A stretch of 64,000 nt of DNA from Endomychus coccineus (taxonomy: Eukaryota; Arthropoda; Insecta; Coleoptera; Endomychidae): assembly GCA_958510875.1 (NCBI GenBank), contig OY294068.1:153672388-153736387 (forward strand). Direction: 5' to 3'. Shown here one piece after another: positions 24,140-36,170 of the stretch. Within the stretch, counting starts at the first letter, position 1. Each line of letters starts with the position of its first letter. The position numbers and the translations under genes were made by a program. The notes under the pieces were generated by a model, which saw only the letters and a list, made by a program, of their open reading frames with translations, ran no database searches and was not told the DNA's origin.

Positions 24140-25000
24140 AACAAGAAATAATTTATTTGGTCAAAACTTATTTTATTTCTCAACATAATCTCCTTGTAGC
24201 GTGATACACTTCGTTCAACGTCTTTCTAATTTTTCGATCCCTTCCAAATTATACCATTTCGGCAATCCTTCAAATAGGTATTTGTTTGAGCGATGATCTC
24301 ATCGTTGGAGCCAAATATCTTTCCACCGAGCCATTTCTTCAAGTTCGGAAATAGATAAAAATCGCAGAGGGGCCGAAAAATTTTGCCATTGCGACTGCGG
24401 ACCTGTGCGCTGGTGCGTTGTCCTGGTGGAAGAGCACTTTTTTATTTCCCAGATTCGTCTTCGATTCGCCAGGACAAGTCCACTGTTTCAACTGTTCGCG
24501 TTTGTTGTCAACAGAGAGCAAATGCGGCACCCATCTGGCAGATAGCTTTCTCATGTTCAAAAATGTATGCAAAATGTTCCGTACATGTATGGTTGAGATG
24601 CCCACAGCCTCAGACATTTTCTGCACTTTAACTCGCCGATCGTCCAATATCATAACAAGGATTTTATCAACAATTTCTGGCGTTGTAACCTCAATTGGAC
24701 GACCAGTTTGGCGTCCTTTGTGATCATACTACCACAAAGGAAATCAGTAAACCACTTGTGAATCGTTCCATCCGATGGTGAGGAGTTCCCATAATGTTTA
24801 ACAAGCGATGTTTTGGTTTGCGTAATGTTTTTCCATGCAAGAAATAATGTTTAATCAAGACGCGAAGTTCGCTTTTTCCATGCTTACAAAAATCTTCAAG
24901 GTTGCTTTCGATGAGTATCAAAACAGAACTGAATGACACATCAGTCTGAACATTTTAATGCATTCTAGTTAAAGATGGTTCATCTGTTTTATTTTTCAGT
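24110..25000 (-). mobile_element. mariner relic with internal deletion
   Basis: The minus strand encodes a mariner transposase in pieces. There is an N-terminal HTH (VLIKHYFLHGKT, near 24850). GRPIEVTTPEIVDKI and LDDRRVKVQKMSEAVGIS follow near 24650. Next come LSARWVPHLL and, after a deletion of the first catalytic block, FHQDNAPAHRSAVAM near 24400, which holds the second catalytic D. The frame is lost after that, though LGGKIFG-like sequence persists. The left end acgaggcaagttaaagttcc looks like a terminal repeat; the right end, about 25000, is degraded. It is a sister of the relic at 41388-42223. Confidence 0.75.
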
Positions 25001-25063
25001 GAACAGTGAATTTCATATTGACTGATGGGATGCTTACTATTAATAATTTATCTTGGATAGTAG

Positions 25064-26035
25064 AGTTCCGCGGACAGCTAATCTTAAAAAATCTTGTCTT
25101 CCGGATGGATTCCGCGTCCCAATAGCTCGACTTGATGCCGACGTTTCGCCAACCATTACAGGTGGCATCTTCAGGGCAGGCTTGAGGCTTGAACTGAAAC
25201 TGGTTCTACTGGTTTCTGTAGCCATATTTATTGTAGGAAAATCCTTCACGCTACATAGTTCACTGCCTTTGTTCCGGTGGTTAACTTCGTTCCGGCACCT
25301 GACCCTGCCGTTGTGCGATCATGTGAGAAGTGGAATTTTCGAGGATGGGTTTCCAAATGTTGGGAAGGTAATATCCTGAGTCACGGTTCAGATTATTCGG
25401 ATGTTTTAGGATTTCTATAGCTTCAAGGATTTTTCGCTGATAGAAGTTTGGGGTTCGGGCTAGGATTTTAGTATCTTCAAAAAGGATTTGATGGTTTGTG
25501 TGAAACTTGTGTTCCGCAAGTGCAGATCTACTGGTGTCACGAAGCCTTGTACAGCGCTCATGTTCTTTCACACGAGTAGCTACTGTACGACCTGTTTCAC
25601 CAATGTAGACTTTACCACAAGAACAGGGAATGCTATAAACACCTTCTAAGTGGAGAGGATGAAGGGGATCTTTGATAGGCTTGTAAAACTGAGATAATTT
25701 TGGAAGTGTGGAAAAACTGGTAGAAATATTATGTTTTTTGAGGATTTTGGGAATTCGATCTGTTATATTTTGAATATATGGAAGATAGGCCGTGGATAAA
25801 TCCAGGCGGGGGGGTTTCTGGCTCAGGTCGATTTGAAATTTTAGGTGAAGTTTATTTCTTTATGGCTTTTTGAATGTTGTAGTGGGAGAAATACGGCTAC
25901 AGAAACCAGCAGAACCAGTTTCAGTTCAAGCCTCAAGCCTGCTCTGAAGATGCCACCTGTAATGGTTGGCGAAACGTCGGCATCAAGTCTAGCTTGGACG
26001 CGGAATCCATCCGGAAGACAAGATTTTTCAATAAT
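25064..26035 (-). mobile_element. Penelope-like element fragment with inverted terminal repeats (lineage B)
   Basis: The minus strand between about 25870 and 25281 encodes a PLE linker and GIY-YIG endonuclease: TAYLPYIQNITDRIPKILKK, then GVYSIPCSCGKVYIGETGRT, then a frame at 25571-25281 with YQRKILEAIEILKH holding the catalytic Glu. The RT is absent. Both ends carry the same ~170-bp terminal segment in inverted orientation (25064-25230 and 25880-26035). Each contains a ribozyme-like core, ctgaaga...gaaacgtc. The same segment recurs at 46240-46440. Confidence 0.75.
25944..25978 (+). ncRNA. Ribozyme-like core in lineage B PLE terminus
   Basis: It reads ctgaaga, t, then a stem (gcca...tggc) with an inner loop, then gaaacgtc. 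It is repeated inverted at 25140-25174 and again at 46323-46357. Again one U separates the core from stem II. No obvious stem III remains, so it may be degenerate or only hammerhead-like. Confidence 0.35.
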
Positions 26036-28381
26036 AATAATTTGTTTCAAATGAAAACTGAAGCTTGTTGAATTTTCGTCGTGGAGGCTGATATTTGAGA
26101 CATTTCAAATAAAGTTATATTTCCTTTGAAAATACCCTTAAAATAATTTTCACAATAAAGACTGCCTTAATTATTCTCGATAGCTATCCTTGCAGATAGG
26201 TTTGATGATGATGGAAGGTTTTACAGTCATCTGTTTTTGATAACATTTTGATATTCTAAGAAAGATATATTGGTCGGAAACAAGCTAGTGGCCTTTATTA
26301 TTTCACTTTTGTTGAAATATTTAGATCCAATGGAATAAATATGTACGCAGTGTGTAAATCATCCGGTTTGGAGCTATTAATCACGTGTTATTAGCATGTC
26401 TGTGGGAGAATTTGCAATTGTCATCGTCCTGATTTATTTTAATAGAATAATTATATTAAAAGATATGGCAAGCTGTTGTCTCCCTTCTATATATTCAGTC
26501 TGCAAAGTTTGAAGGCTCCCTAAGGTGGTTCGTAAACTGTAATAACAAAATATCTATTTAGAGGATGTGAAGGTCAGCTTCGTTAGATTTCTCGTTGATT
26601 TTCGCCTGAAAACATGACGACTGAAATGCGGAATTGGTAAGAGATAGAATATGTCGATATGATAAAGGTTTCATTATCAATTATTTTAGAGCGCACTGGT
26701 TCAATACATCTTTTGAATTCCGGTAGAAAGATGGGGATATAATGTTACATAGGTGAAATAGATATGTAAAATTGTTTCAATGTACAGTGCTTTCATTTTA
26801 AAATCAGACTGTCTTTATATATAAGAAGTAAATCAACATTTATTTATTGTAAGCTATTTATTATATATAGGTATGCAAATGGTTACACTTTTTTTTAAAT
26901 TGCTCCAGTGATAGGTATTTGTTTTAGGTTTATTAATTTCTATTGAAAAGCTTGACTCTCAAGTCTGATAAAAGCTGAACAACTTCTAAGGCAAGTTCAG
27001 TATTATCGTTAATGATCAAAAAGATTTGAATAGCGATAGGCTTTTTACAAATTTCACCCACATCTTCAATCTTGATGTGTGAGTTTCAGGTTATTCATTT
27101 TCATTTTCACTGTTAGAATCTGTTTCACCAGTGCACAATTGTTCATCTATGATTTCTTGAATACCGTAACTGGGGTTTCCAGTCAATACACTTTGATCAG
27201 TAGATGAGTTCTGTGCACTCACACCTTTTTTGCCCCAAAATAAGATGTTTATAAGTACCCTGGCGAATATTTTTGTAAAAAATTAACATTTTCCGAGATA
27301 TGGCAACTCGAAAATTCCTAAAAGAGGGGGAGGGAAAATATAAAAGGTAGAGAAAAATCTGGAAAAATTCAGGCTTTTGCGGAAAAACATGAAAAACCAC
27401 TCCATTCTTGGACACTGTAATACATTTCTTATAGATTTCATATTTTTTTACAATAGTACATATAAATTTAACCTATATTATGAATATTTGATATTTTTCA
27501 ATGTATGAAAAAATTTAGTAATTTTGTCGACGCGAAAAACTGTCTGTCACGCGGAAAATCTGCATGTTAAAAAAATGTCAAGAAACAATAATTGTTGAAA
27601 TGTATACGTCTGAATTTTTTCGAATAATTATTTTTAAAGCGCTACAATGTGAAATAAATGAGTAGTTTTCCATGTCTCTATCAACATTTTTTCGAGTGGT
27701 CATATCTTCATAATATTTACAAGAGTATCAACATTTCATTTTGGGACGAACAGTTAATTACATATATTTTTTCATTTTTATCCAAATTCTACACGTTACG
27801 GAATCCCATCATTTCCGCATTAAATGTTTTTTACCTTTTCTATTGACATCATTTCTAATCCATTACACAACGTTTCATCGAAATTTATTTTGTAGAACTC
27901 AAATAAGAGCGCTTAGTTGACCGGACTAAATAAAATCTAGAGAATTTGTGACTGCACACCTTTCTTGAGCAATAAATAATTTGACAACCCCTTGGACAAT
28001 TGATTACTCGGTTCACACAATAAATCTCACAGACTTACCCGGTTCAAGAGTCTTATGAAGTACGTACAATTTTGATATAATATAAACTATATAAAACAAA
28101 ATTGAAAATTTTGAGAAAACTTCTGCTTTTCTCCATATTTCCGGAATTATTTGGAATATTTTTAAATTCCCACTATTCAATTACTTTCCTGTTCTCGACA
28201 TTGGTCATTTCTTTCTCAGGTACTGTGATCGTGTAATCCTAATGCTTCAGAATCGAATTTCTAACATACTTACTTTGCATTTATAATGATCGCATCTCCT
28301 TCAACATCGTAAAATCTCCGACTATATGCCTTATCCCTCACAAGTAGCCGGATGATAAAATAACGATTCTTTTCTTTACAG

Positions 28382-28576
28382 TTGGCCGACCATTCCTCCA
28401 CAGAACGTGAGTGGCGGAAGTCGAAGTAGCGCACTTCTGGGAGTTGGAGATCCTTTATTGCCGTCTCCCGCGTCTCCTACAGCTGTTATTGTCTCACCAG
28501 AATCTCTCAGCCATCAATCCTCGCCTTGCAAAACTGTAAAACTCACCACACATGTACAAATACAATCTCCACCCAA
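28382..28576 (+). CDS. otop: Otopetrin coding exon 2
   Basis: Acceptor ttctttacag ends at 28381; donor gtgagt is at 28577. It encodes residues 70-135: WPTIPPQNVSGGSRSSALLG, then a Pro/Ser-rich stretch (LLPSPASPTAVIVSPESLS) and KLTTHVQIQSPP. This is cytoplasmic N-terminal sequence without membrane segments. The exon has phase 2 at both ends, so it could accept either the 23038 donor or the candidate donor at 18372. Low complexity and Ser/Thr-Pro sites suggest a regulatory tail (inference). Confidence 0.85.
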
Positions 28577-28959
28577 GTGAGTGTTAGTTTAACTACAATT
28601 TTATCTAGAGATCTAAGCTTTGAAAGTTCTCGAAAACTTAAACATGAGAACATGTATACTTATAAAAAATCAGAGAGAAGCTGCATTGGCTTACTTTAAA
28701 TCTACATATATTTTCTAAAATGTGAGCACTATTTTCCTTTACACATGTATAAATGAATACACGATCAGAATAGAGGTTTTCAACTTAATCACGTTTAAAG
28801 ATGTAAACCGTTAAATACCTGTTAGAAAAATGCTTGTGAAACTTCGCAAATCATTTGATTTGGTTACTGATTTTTATATATTTGTTCCACATTTTATGAA
28901 ATACTTTTCACATTTGTTTTAAGGTAATAAAATAAACTATTTATTTTCTTATCTTTACA

Positions 28960-29720
28960 CAACTTTTTTTTTCTTGTGGCACTGTAGAGTTTCTTTGACG
29001 TATATATAAAGACATATTCAAGAAGCATCGTGCGTGCATAATTTTATTATTAGCAATTGTTAATTTATCTTGAAGTTCCTGCCTATTTTGGCATTTGCAA
29101 CTAAATAATATTCAAATTGATGTTTTTTAAAAAATGTGTAAAAACAAATTTCCCGCTTCTGGGAATCGAACACGAGCCTACTGAGTAGGAGCCAACTATT
29201 ACAATCACTAGACCAGATCGACGTTTCAAATAGATTGTTAAAGTATGGTTTAAATTTGTTGTTGTGAACGATTTTGTTAAAATTTGGGTGAAAGCAGTTT
29301 CAATTTAATTTAAATTTACTGCTAGAAGATTCAATGTATACTTTGAGAGTTACGATTTTTTTTTAAATTTCAACCCTTCTGAAAAGGGTGTGTTCATCAC
29401 ACGATTTCCCTGAACTATGATAGGGTATATCACCGAACAGCAAATGATGTCTTGTCAAAATTTGAATACCATAGAACTTTTCGTTTTTATGTTTTCGTGT
29501 AGACGAGCGTTTCTATACTTACATTCAGACAGACATACACGAGTACACGAGAGGGAAATCTATAATGTTCGAAGAACATCGTGTGAGCCAGTGGTGGAAT
29601 GTTGGAAGAGGAGAGGCAAATACTAGGTGAAGGAATTTTTGCTCTAGGACAAGCTTAGGAATAGTATCAGTAAATGCAAAATAGGCATTCTTCATCTGCG
29701 AAGAGTATAAAGAGTCGACA
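28960..29720 (-). repeat. Interspersed repeat with tRNA-like promoter segment (SINE-like), copy 1
   Basis: On the minus strand about 29230-29150 reads like tRNA box A (tggtctagtgattg) and box B (gttcgattcc), with a tRNA-like spacing. The flanking sequence, including gttaaaatttgggtgaaagc and cccttctgaaaagggtg, is shared with a second copy at 40430-40990. That makes it a dispersed family rather than a real tRNA gene. The full boundaries are uncertain. Confidence 0.65.
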
Positions 29721-30863
29721 TGTATGATATAATTTACTCCAGAAACACTTTCTTAGATACAGGATACAGTCCTTCAAAATTCATCGCTATAGCGATTTTA
29801 CCAAATTTGCTTCAAGTACTCCTTCAATATATACCTTTTATTTCACGCATGCACTAATCTTCAAAATTGTCCACTGGCGTAGGTTCAGGGGAGTTTTTCC
29901 CCTTTGGTGACCCTATTTTCTACACCACTGCATATACTCTAAAAATTGTGTTGATTTATTGTACAATTCGGGAAAAAGAAGGTATTGTTGAAAAAATTTG
30001 ATTAGAGGCACCGTTTACAATTTTCGTGCCAGGAATATCCTGTGAAAAGTAAACTTGATGCACACAATAAACGTTTTCTTTTAATAACAACTTTTTAGTC
30101 AACATACAATACGATATAAATTCACCAATTCTAACAAATGTTCAAAATAATAACCACTTTAATTTTGTAAATGAGTATTTTTGATTTTAACTAAACTTTA
30201 AACTTCATTCATATCAAAAACAGCTGCTTTAACCAAAATTTTGCAAGTATACTCCAAATAGAATGAGGAATCAACAAATTTTTTTGATAAATATCCAGTG
30301 GTGTAAGAAATGAAGTGGGAGAAGGGTTAGTTATGTTAATGAATAATTTTGTTAAATGTTTCTAATGACAATTAATAGGTATTTATTATAGAAGCACTTG
30401 GTCTAAATTTGGTCAAAACCAAGATAACGTTCAGGGTTACTATGAAAAAAGGTTTTTTAATCGAATTTTGAAGGATGTATCTCCTTTAGCAAGCGATTCC
30501 GAAGAAAATTATATTCTTTGATGTAGGCACTATCGACTGCTGATGTTTGCAGATTACAACTGGAACTTCCTGTATATCATATTCACTTCTTATTGATAAT
30601 TTTGTAAATCATTTTAATAAGTTATTAGCTTGAGCGCTCTTCCACAAATATTTCTATTAACAGGTATTTTAAGAATTACATCTTAAAACCTAATTTAGTT
30701 GATAATTCTTTATTCCACTGTGTTGCTGAAACAATTGTTCAGAGTTATAAATAAAAAGTGTAAATTGTGTTTTTATATACAAATAGCTGCATTAAGAATT
30801 TACACGTAGTAAAGTCGAAACTATCAAATTATCCTTAAAAACTATTAGCAATAATGTAAAATA
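29721..30863. other. Otopetrin intron 2 sequence, nothing recognised
   Basis: AT-rich, with no coding frame or repeat that I can support. Confidence 0.4.
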
Positions 30864-31265
30864 CCGGGATATCAAAAATTACTTGGTCAAGGGTGGTTGT
30901 GGAATCTAAAACGTGTATCTTACTTTACGTTTGAAATAATTATGTCACTGTCACACTGACACTATCAATAATCTACAAATTTCATACCTATTTATTTCAT
31001 TTGTAAAGCAATAATGAACTACAAATTATGAAATAACGGTTTTAGTAACAAGAAAAACTAAATTACAGTAATTGTTGGAAATGTTCCCCGTTTAGTTCGA
31101 TGCACATTAACAAGCGCACCCGTTCGGAAATATGCTTCAAATTTGTAGGTTATTGATGATGTCAATGTGACAATGACATAATTATTTCAAACGTGAAGTA
31201 AGACACACGTTTTAGATTCCACAACCAAGGGTGGTGGTGGACCAAGATAATTTTTGATATCCCGG
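30864..31265. mobile_element. TA-flanked MITE, ~400 bp
   Basis: The ends are inverted: ccgggatatcaaaaatta on the left and taatttttgatatcccgg on the right. The arms are at least 120 bp and share motifs such as acgttt...ataattat. TA flanks both sides (30862-30863 and 31266-31267). The right end is only about 67 bp from the acceptor of the exon at 31333, so it occupies the likely branch-point neighbourhood. Confidence 0.85.
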
Positions 31266-31332
31266 TAGATTGTTTGAAGTCTTAAATTCATTTTGTTTAT
31301 TATAAGATTGATATGAACCATTTTTTTTACAG

Positions 31333-31446
31333 AATAGAGTCACCTGGACCTCTTGCAGTAGCTCCTTTAGGATACCACCAACAATATACTTTGACCAGAC
31401 GATTATCAAGAGCGGAGAAACAAATTGAATGGAAGGCACTAGGAAC
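31333..31446 (+). CDS. otop: Otopetrin coding exon 3
   Basis: Acceptor ttttttacag ends at 31332; donor gtaagt is at 31447. It encodes residues 135-173: KIESPGPLAVAPLGYHQQYT, then LTRRLSRAEKQIEWKALGT. It is cytoplasmic sequence leading to the first membrane helix, with a basic cluster (TRRLSR). Phase 2 at both ends fits the neighbours. Confidence 0.85.
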
Positions 31447-31769
31447 GTAAGTTCTGATCTCCAGTATTTTTTCAGATATCCCATGCTATTTTCTTCGATA
31501 AAACTATAGCAATAAGTCAAAGAATCTTGATACTTACTCGTATTCTGAGTGATAAATATTTTCTATGAACAATGCTAACTATCAAATCCTCAAACAGCTC
31601 CTGAAAACATATTGAAAATTACACTTTGGTGTAAACTTGATCTAAGCGTGAACATTTTTATAGTTGTTTGATCGACGTTATTATTGTTCTCGGTCATCAA
31701 GGTACAATCGTCTAATTCAAACTTACTTTGTTAAAAAAAAATTTCAATTGTGAAAACTCTGAAAATGTT

Positions 31770-33330
31770 CTGCTGAGTAGAGTGCAGGTTTAATCGGGCA
31801 AGCAAAGCAACATTTTCTCGTTAGTTTGCCCACTCTATCTTTTTTGCAAATGATACAAACTTTCGGAGGGCTCTCTTTTCACAACTTCTCTTGGAAAATC
31901 AACCATTTCATGAGTAACTTTTGCTGCTTTTTCTTTATTTTCCATCTTTTATCAGTATCCTCTACTGTATTTCTTAGCCTGACAACATAGTTTAGTATAT
32001 TTATATAATGAATTTTTTTGGATACGTGCTCGGGTATACAAATCTTTGGAGTTTAGAAGTATCGGATGTAAAATATAGAAAACCTTTCGCAAAGGTGTGT
32101 AAGATTCAGTATCTTGGTCCACTGTATCAACTGCACCCCTATTTTGATTGTAGAATTCAATATGTTATAATAAAGAACATTTCCTCCAAACGAATATGGT
32201 ATTTTTTGGCGGTATGCTTAGAGGCCAGATGATACACGTGTTTGTGTCGTTATACCAAACTAGGAGAAGCATATCCTTGCGAACAAAGCAGGATTGTTGT
32301 TTATTTTACGGAGATACTGGTAATGCATTTGGAATAGGCACTCGTATTTGTTCTAATGATTCCGGTAAGGTAAGTATTGTGTCAATAAAACTCGCAAAGG
32401 CGGACCGATGTGTATCAATTGTCAATAATAACATCGCGATTAGAGGTTAAGGAGATTTTGGCAAAGATGAACTACTATTTTCTCAGAAAAGGTAAGATGT
32501 TCTGATTGGTATTTGAAATATATCGTATATATCTTTGCCGAGATATATGCTACAATTCCATGTCTATCCTTGAAGTTCAAGTGCAATGAGATATAATGAA
32601 CAATTTTTAATTCCTCACTCCTTTTTGTTTTTGTATATTGCCGAACGTGTAGTCGACCCTTATATAACATTAGTTGTTCATGAACTGCAAAACTGGACTT
32701 GGATCTACCAAATTTTGCCGATTTTTTCTGATAAGAGCCATAAAAGCACCTATATGTAGTAAGGCGTGCATTACGTTTGCCAATCTTTGGCGGTGGAAAT
32801 CTGATGAATTTTAGTACAGATAAAAAGCGCTGATGACTCATAACAGATTTATGAAAAACTGGGAAAGCTCATAAATTATCTTTGCTCCAATAGTCAAAAC
32901 ATTGTGGACACTTCACTGGTGTTAGATAAACGTACATTTCGTTCTTCTCAACTGTTTTGTACATTAGACCAAACATCTTTATGAAGTTTTGTGGATTATC
33001 TTCAAAATACGAGTCGGCTCTTTTATTGGTCCATTCGCAAAGTTTAGATACAAGATACAATACTAGGTCTTATAAATAACTCAAAACATGCATATGAATC
33101 TTTAAAGTCGATAGCCGGGTGAAACTCATAATCAGACTGATGTTCTGGTAGAGATCTAGGAAACTTTTCTTCAAACGGATCCACAATAGTCGTCGAATCA
33201 TCCATTCGTACACCATCGATGACTTCTTCCTCAACCGTTGATGAGTACCTAATCGGTTTCCGAATTTCTTTCATTGCTACATGACTCTTCATAACTGGAG
33301 TCACTATCAGACTCTACATCAATTTGTTCC
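31770..33330 (-). mobile_element. Decayed piggyBac-family transposase
   Basis: It reads on the minus strand. The N-terminal acidic part lies at 33304-33044 (TTIVDPFEEKFPRSLPEHQS). The DDE domain pieces include MSHQRFLSVLKFIRFPPP and HEQLMLYKGRLHVRQY (32841-32440), the latter aligning with DEQL.PFRGR.PFRQY of piggyBac enzymes, with H replacing the catalytic D. The C-terminal cysteine-rich finger (CIICKKDRVGKLTRKCCFAC) is near 31850. Stops and frameshifts are numerous. It lies antisense in otopetrin intron 3. Confidence 0.8.
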
Positions 33331-33383
33331 ATACAAAACACAGCTAGGTGTTTCTACAAACACGTCCGTTATGTTATACTTCA

Positions 33384-34355
33384 ACCATAGATAACTCTAC
33401 TACCGTAGAATGAAATGTTCCGTGTTTGGTACCGAAACTGCGACAAGAGAGCTGCGCGCGGAATGGAAGCCTACTAAATGATGGTTTGCAGGGAAATTCG
33501 AAGTTAAACAGCACATAAATGCAAATTTTGTTTTCTAACAATTTAAGTAGGAAATGAAAGTCGATAGTTTTTACCAACAGTTTTTATTCAACAACAGAGT
33601 TAGAACAGAAATATATAAAATATACATACAAATACAATTTGTATGTATATTTAATACAATTAAACATCAAAAACAATAGAAATGTCTATACATAATATAA
33701 TAATATAATTAAATATCGAGACTAATTTCAATGGGTTAAAACAAAAATACATAAAATATACATATAAATATAATTAAATATCGAGACTAATTATAATGTG
33801 TTGAAACAAAAATACGTAAAATATACATATAAATACAATTAAATATCGAGACTAATCACAATGGGTTAAAACAAAAATACCTAAAATATACAAATTATGT
33901 TCTTATCAACTCGCAGTCTTGTCTTGAGCACACCCGGTAATTGGTGTATATTTTTTCGGGAGTATACTTCAGAAGAAACAGATTCACAAACTTCAGCCAT
34001 AAATTCAATAAGCCCATATCGAATTTGGGATTCGGAAATCTGTAGCGTTTATGGTTCTGAAGTGGCTGACAACCATGTTTTCCCATGATAAATATTATGC
34101 AAAAATAATATTCTAGAAATAGCGTATATGATAGCAAGCAACAAGTCACATGGAAACAAAATCGACAAATGAATTAAAAATGGCTACTATTGAACAACAA
34201 TAACAATCGCATGCGCATTATAATTTCTATTAATTTCGGACGCTTGACGCGCCCTTCCGTGTTTTGGAAGCTAAATACTTTCGCCGGCCATGACAGTTTT
34301 GATCCCTTCCATAAGACATTTCATTCTACGGTAGTAGAGTTATCTATGACTTCAA
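33384..34355. mobile_element. Non-autonomous inverted-repeat element, ~970 bp
   Basis: The ends carry ataactctactaccgtag / ctacggtagtagagttat within an inverted repeat of about 38 bp. The interior has a 65-bp tandem repeat and AT-rich DNA, with no credible ORF. It abuts the 5' side of the piggyBac relic, so it might be inserted in that element. The terminal repeat is unfamiliar to me. Confidence 0.6.
33706..33895. repeat. 65-bp tandem repeat, about three units
   Basis: Units start near 33706, 33771 and 33836, each containing aattaaatatcgagactaat and aaaacaaaaatac with few differences. A more degenerate unit may precede them. Confidence 0.85.
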
Positions 34356-34659
34356 CTCAACACCAATAGTTGCTCAGGTCACTAGGTCAGCCTCACCTCA
34401 CCACTTTTGTCGAGACTTACCACCACTTTTTTACAATATTTCAGGATTCTGCGCAATAACTTTATGTTCCATTATATCCAGGTGTTGGTACACGAACCTT
34501 TACCACGTTTTAAATGATAATCCTAAGTAAACTACATCGTGTGTTGGAGGTTATAGGTATCAGGAAATACCTCTTTAGGCAAATAGTTCCACAACTTCCA
34601 CGTTCGATAGTAAAATGAAGGTGGTCTACCTACCTGGAATTGCTCATGGTGCAATAACA

Positions 34660-34900
34660 GACGAAATGTCCGATTAGCAGCGACCATGGATGTATCTATA
34701 GAAAAAGGAGAGATCGCTCACCTTTCCACAATGTTCTAGAGAGATCAATGAATACATAATATTGTAACATCATCAACCAGATGAATAACTTTCTTCTAAA
34801 TATAATCTAAATGTTATTGTTTGTTTGGGAACTGAACTGCAAACATGTGAACAGTACCCCAGGACAGGCCGAATCTGTGCCTTGTAGATCATCGAGTAGA
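34660..34900 (-). mobile_element. Fragment of the 580-3330 non-LTR family
   Basis: The segment aggagagatcgctcaccttt and the following ~200 bp align with 820-990 (agggagagatcgggttcact, then atgttctagagag.tcaatga). It is the minus-strand RT C-terminal end and beyond. Confidence 0.65.
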
Positions 34901-35399
34901 TCATTAAACAATAATTCAATAAGTTATTAAATTATTTTCGAAGATAATAGAACCAATAACAAATACAGTTGTTATTCCTTAATACATTCAATAAATCTTT
35001 CAAATAACCTTCTAGATCTACTGTCTACTGTCCATGCCGGCCAAATTCAATTTCCTTTCTATATTTTACCTGGAACAACACTTATCGTCCTATTTACTTT
35101 CTCAGCATTAACGTATAATAAAAACGAATTCTATATTGAAATGGGCACCCAAAGAAAAAATTATGAAATACGTCGTCATAATATGTCCTCGACCAGAAAA
35201 TAAATACACAGAATTTGACGATATTCCTGGCAAGGATTTCCTGAAAAACAATGCATTTGGATCGGGGGAAACCGATGTGGAAATTTAATGTGTAGACGAT
35301 GGCAGTTCTTTGAAATTTTTTTGAAATTGTGGAATTTTTATGGAAATTATGTACTAAAACACAATTCCAGATTATCAGGTATATGAATATCAATTTGTG

Positions 35400-35800
35400 G
35401 ATATTGTTGTAAATAAAATAAGTCACACTGACACATATGCTTATTATTTTCATCTTTACGTACGTATAAACTTGAATTCTTAAAACTAATTCTATCACCA
35501 CAAGGCGTCCATATCGCACAAATTATAACACAATTAATGTTTTAAGTATAGAAATTACGAATCCGCTACTAAGCAATATTCTTATAAGCTCTATAAACAT
35601 ATCGAATCACCGTATGCAATACGACTAAAGAACTGAACTGAAAATATAACGTTCAAGAATTTACTTTCGAACCAGATGTTGAAGGCTCATGAGGTAATAG
35701 AAAAAGGTTGTCAGACCTTATTAGAACTGTAGCTATTGAGCATTCTACCTAAAATATACTTTTAACATTATAAAGACGCATGTCATTTTCTCTAGATTAT
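35400..35800 (-). mobile_element. Penelope-like element 3'-end fragment (lineage A)
   Basis: The sequence matches, with gaps, the terminal non-coding region of the lineage A elements at 49.94-50.42 kb: gtcacactgacacatatgct..., then aaggcgtccatatcgcacaa, and a block ending attctacctaaaatatactttt. No coding part remains. Confidence 0.6.
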
Positions 35801-36104
35801 GTCATAATCTTCTAGATTATGTCTTCTCGTTTTAATCCTTCAAATTTACCAGAAACCCAAATTTTGAATGAATGTCATCATAGGCACATTGTCTTTTCCG
35901 TATGTCTGCTAGAAGTTTATCAATTATAACATAATATGCGTTTATACGAAATTCATTTTCGGCATCCAATTCAACTTTTAACGAGTTTTCGCCGAACGAA
36001 GAGAAGTGAGAAGTAATGAACCTTCGCTCTACGCTACTTCATATTATTACGGTACTTAGGCTTTGTTCCAATTCACTTCATTATTAAAAATTTTTTTTTG
36101 AAAA

Positions 36105-36170
36105 AAAAACACCCAGAATTTCGGCGCCCTAGGACCCTGTGGTTAAGGTGGGCCTGATTGCAGGAGCTCA
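36105..36170 (-). mobile_element. hAT terminal fragment
   Basis: On the minus strand caggcccaccttaaccacag followed by ggtcctagggcgcc resembles the terminal sequence of ZMYM/ZBED-type hAT elements, like the end at 12114. Nothing else of the element is visible. Confidence 0.35.

Larger units (their letters stand above)
23039..28381 (+). other. Otopetrin intron 1
   Basis: This 5.3 kb intron contains an inverted-repeat segment at about 23566-23842, an unassigned coding-like stretch (about 23865-24139), a mariner relic (24110-25000) and a PLE piece (25064-26035). From 26036 to 28381 I recognise nothing certain. Confidence 0.7.

Noticed and set aside
29150..29230. A true tRNA gene on the minus strand
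   Set aside because: Boxes A and B are present but the acceptor stem is not, and the same sequence is dispersed at 40465-40545.
34900..35400. Possible transposase fragment on either strand
   Set aside because: The frames give no order of motifs that I could match to a family.
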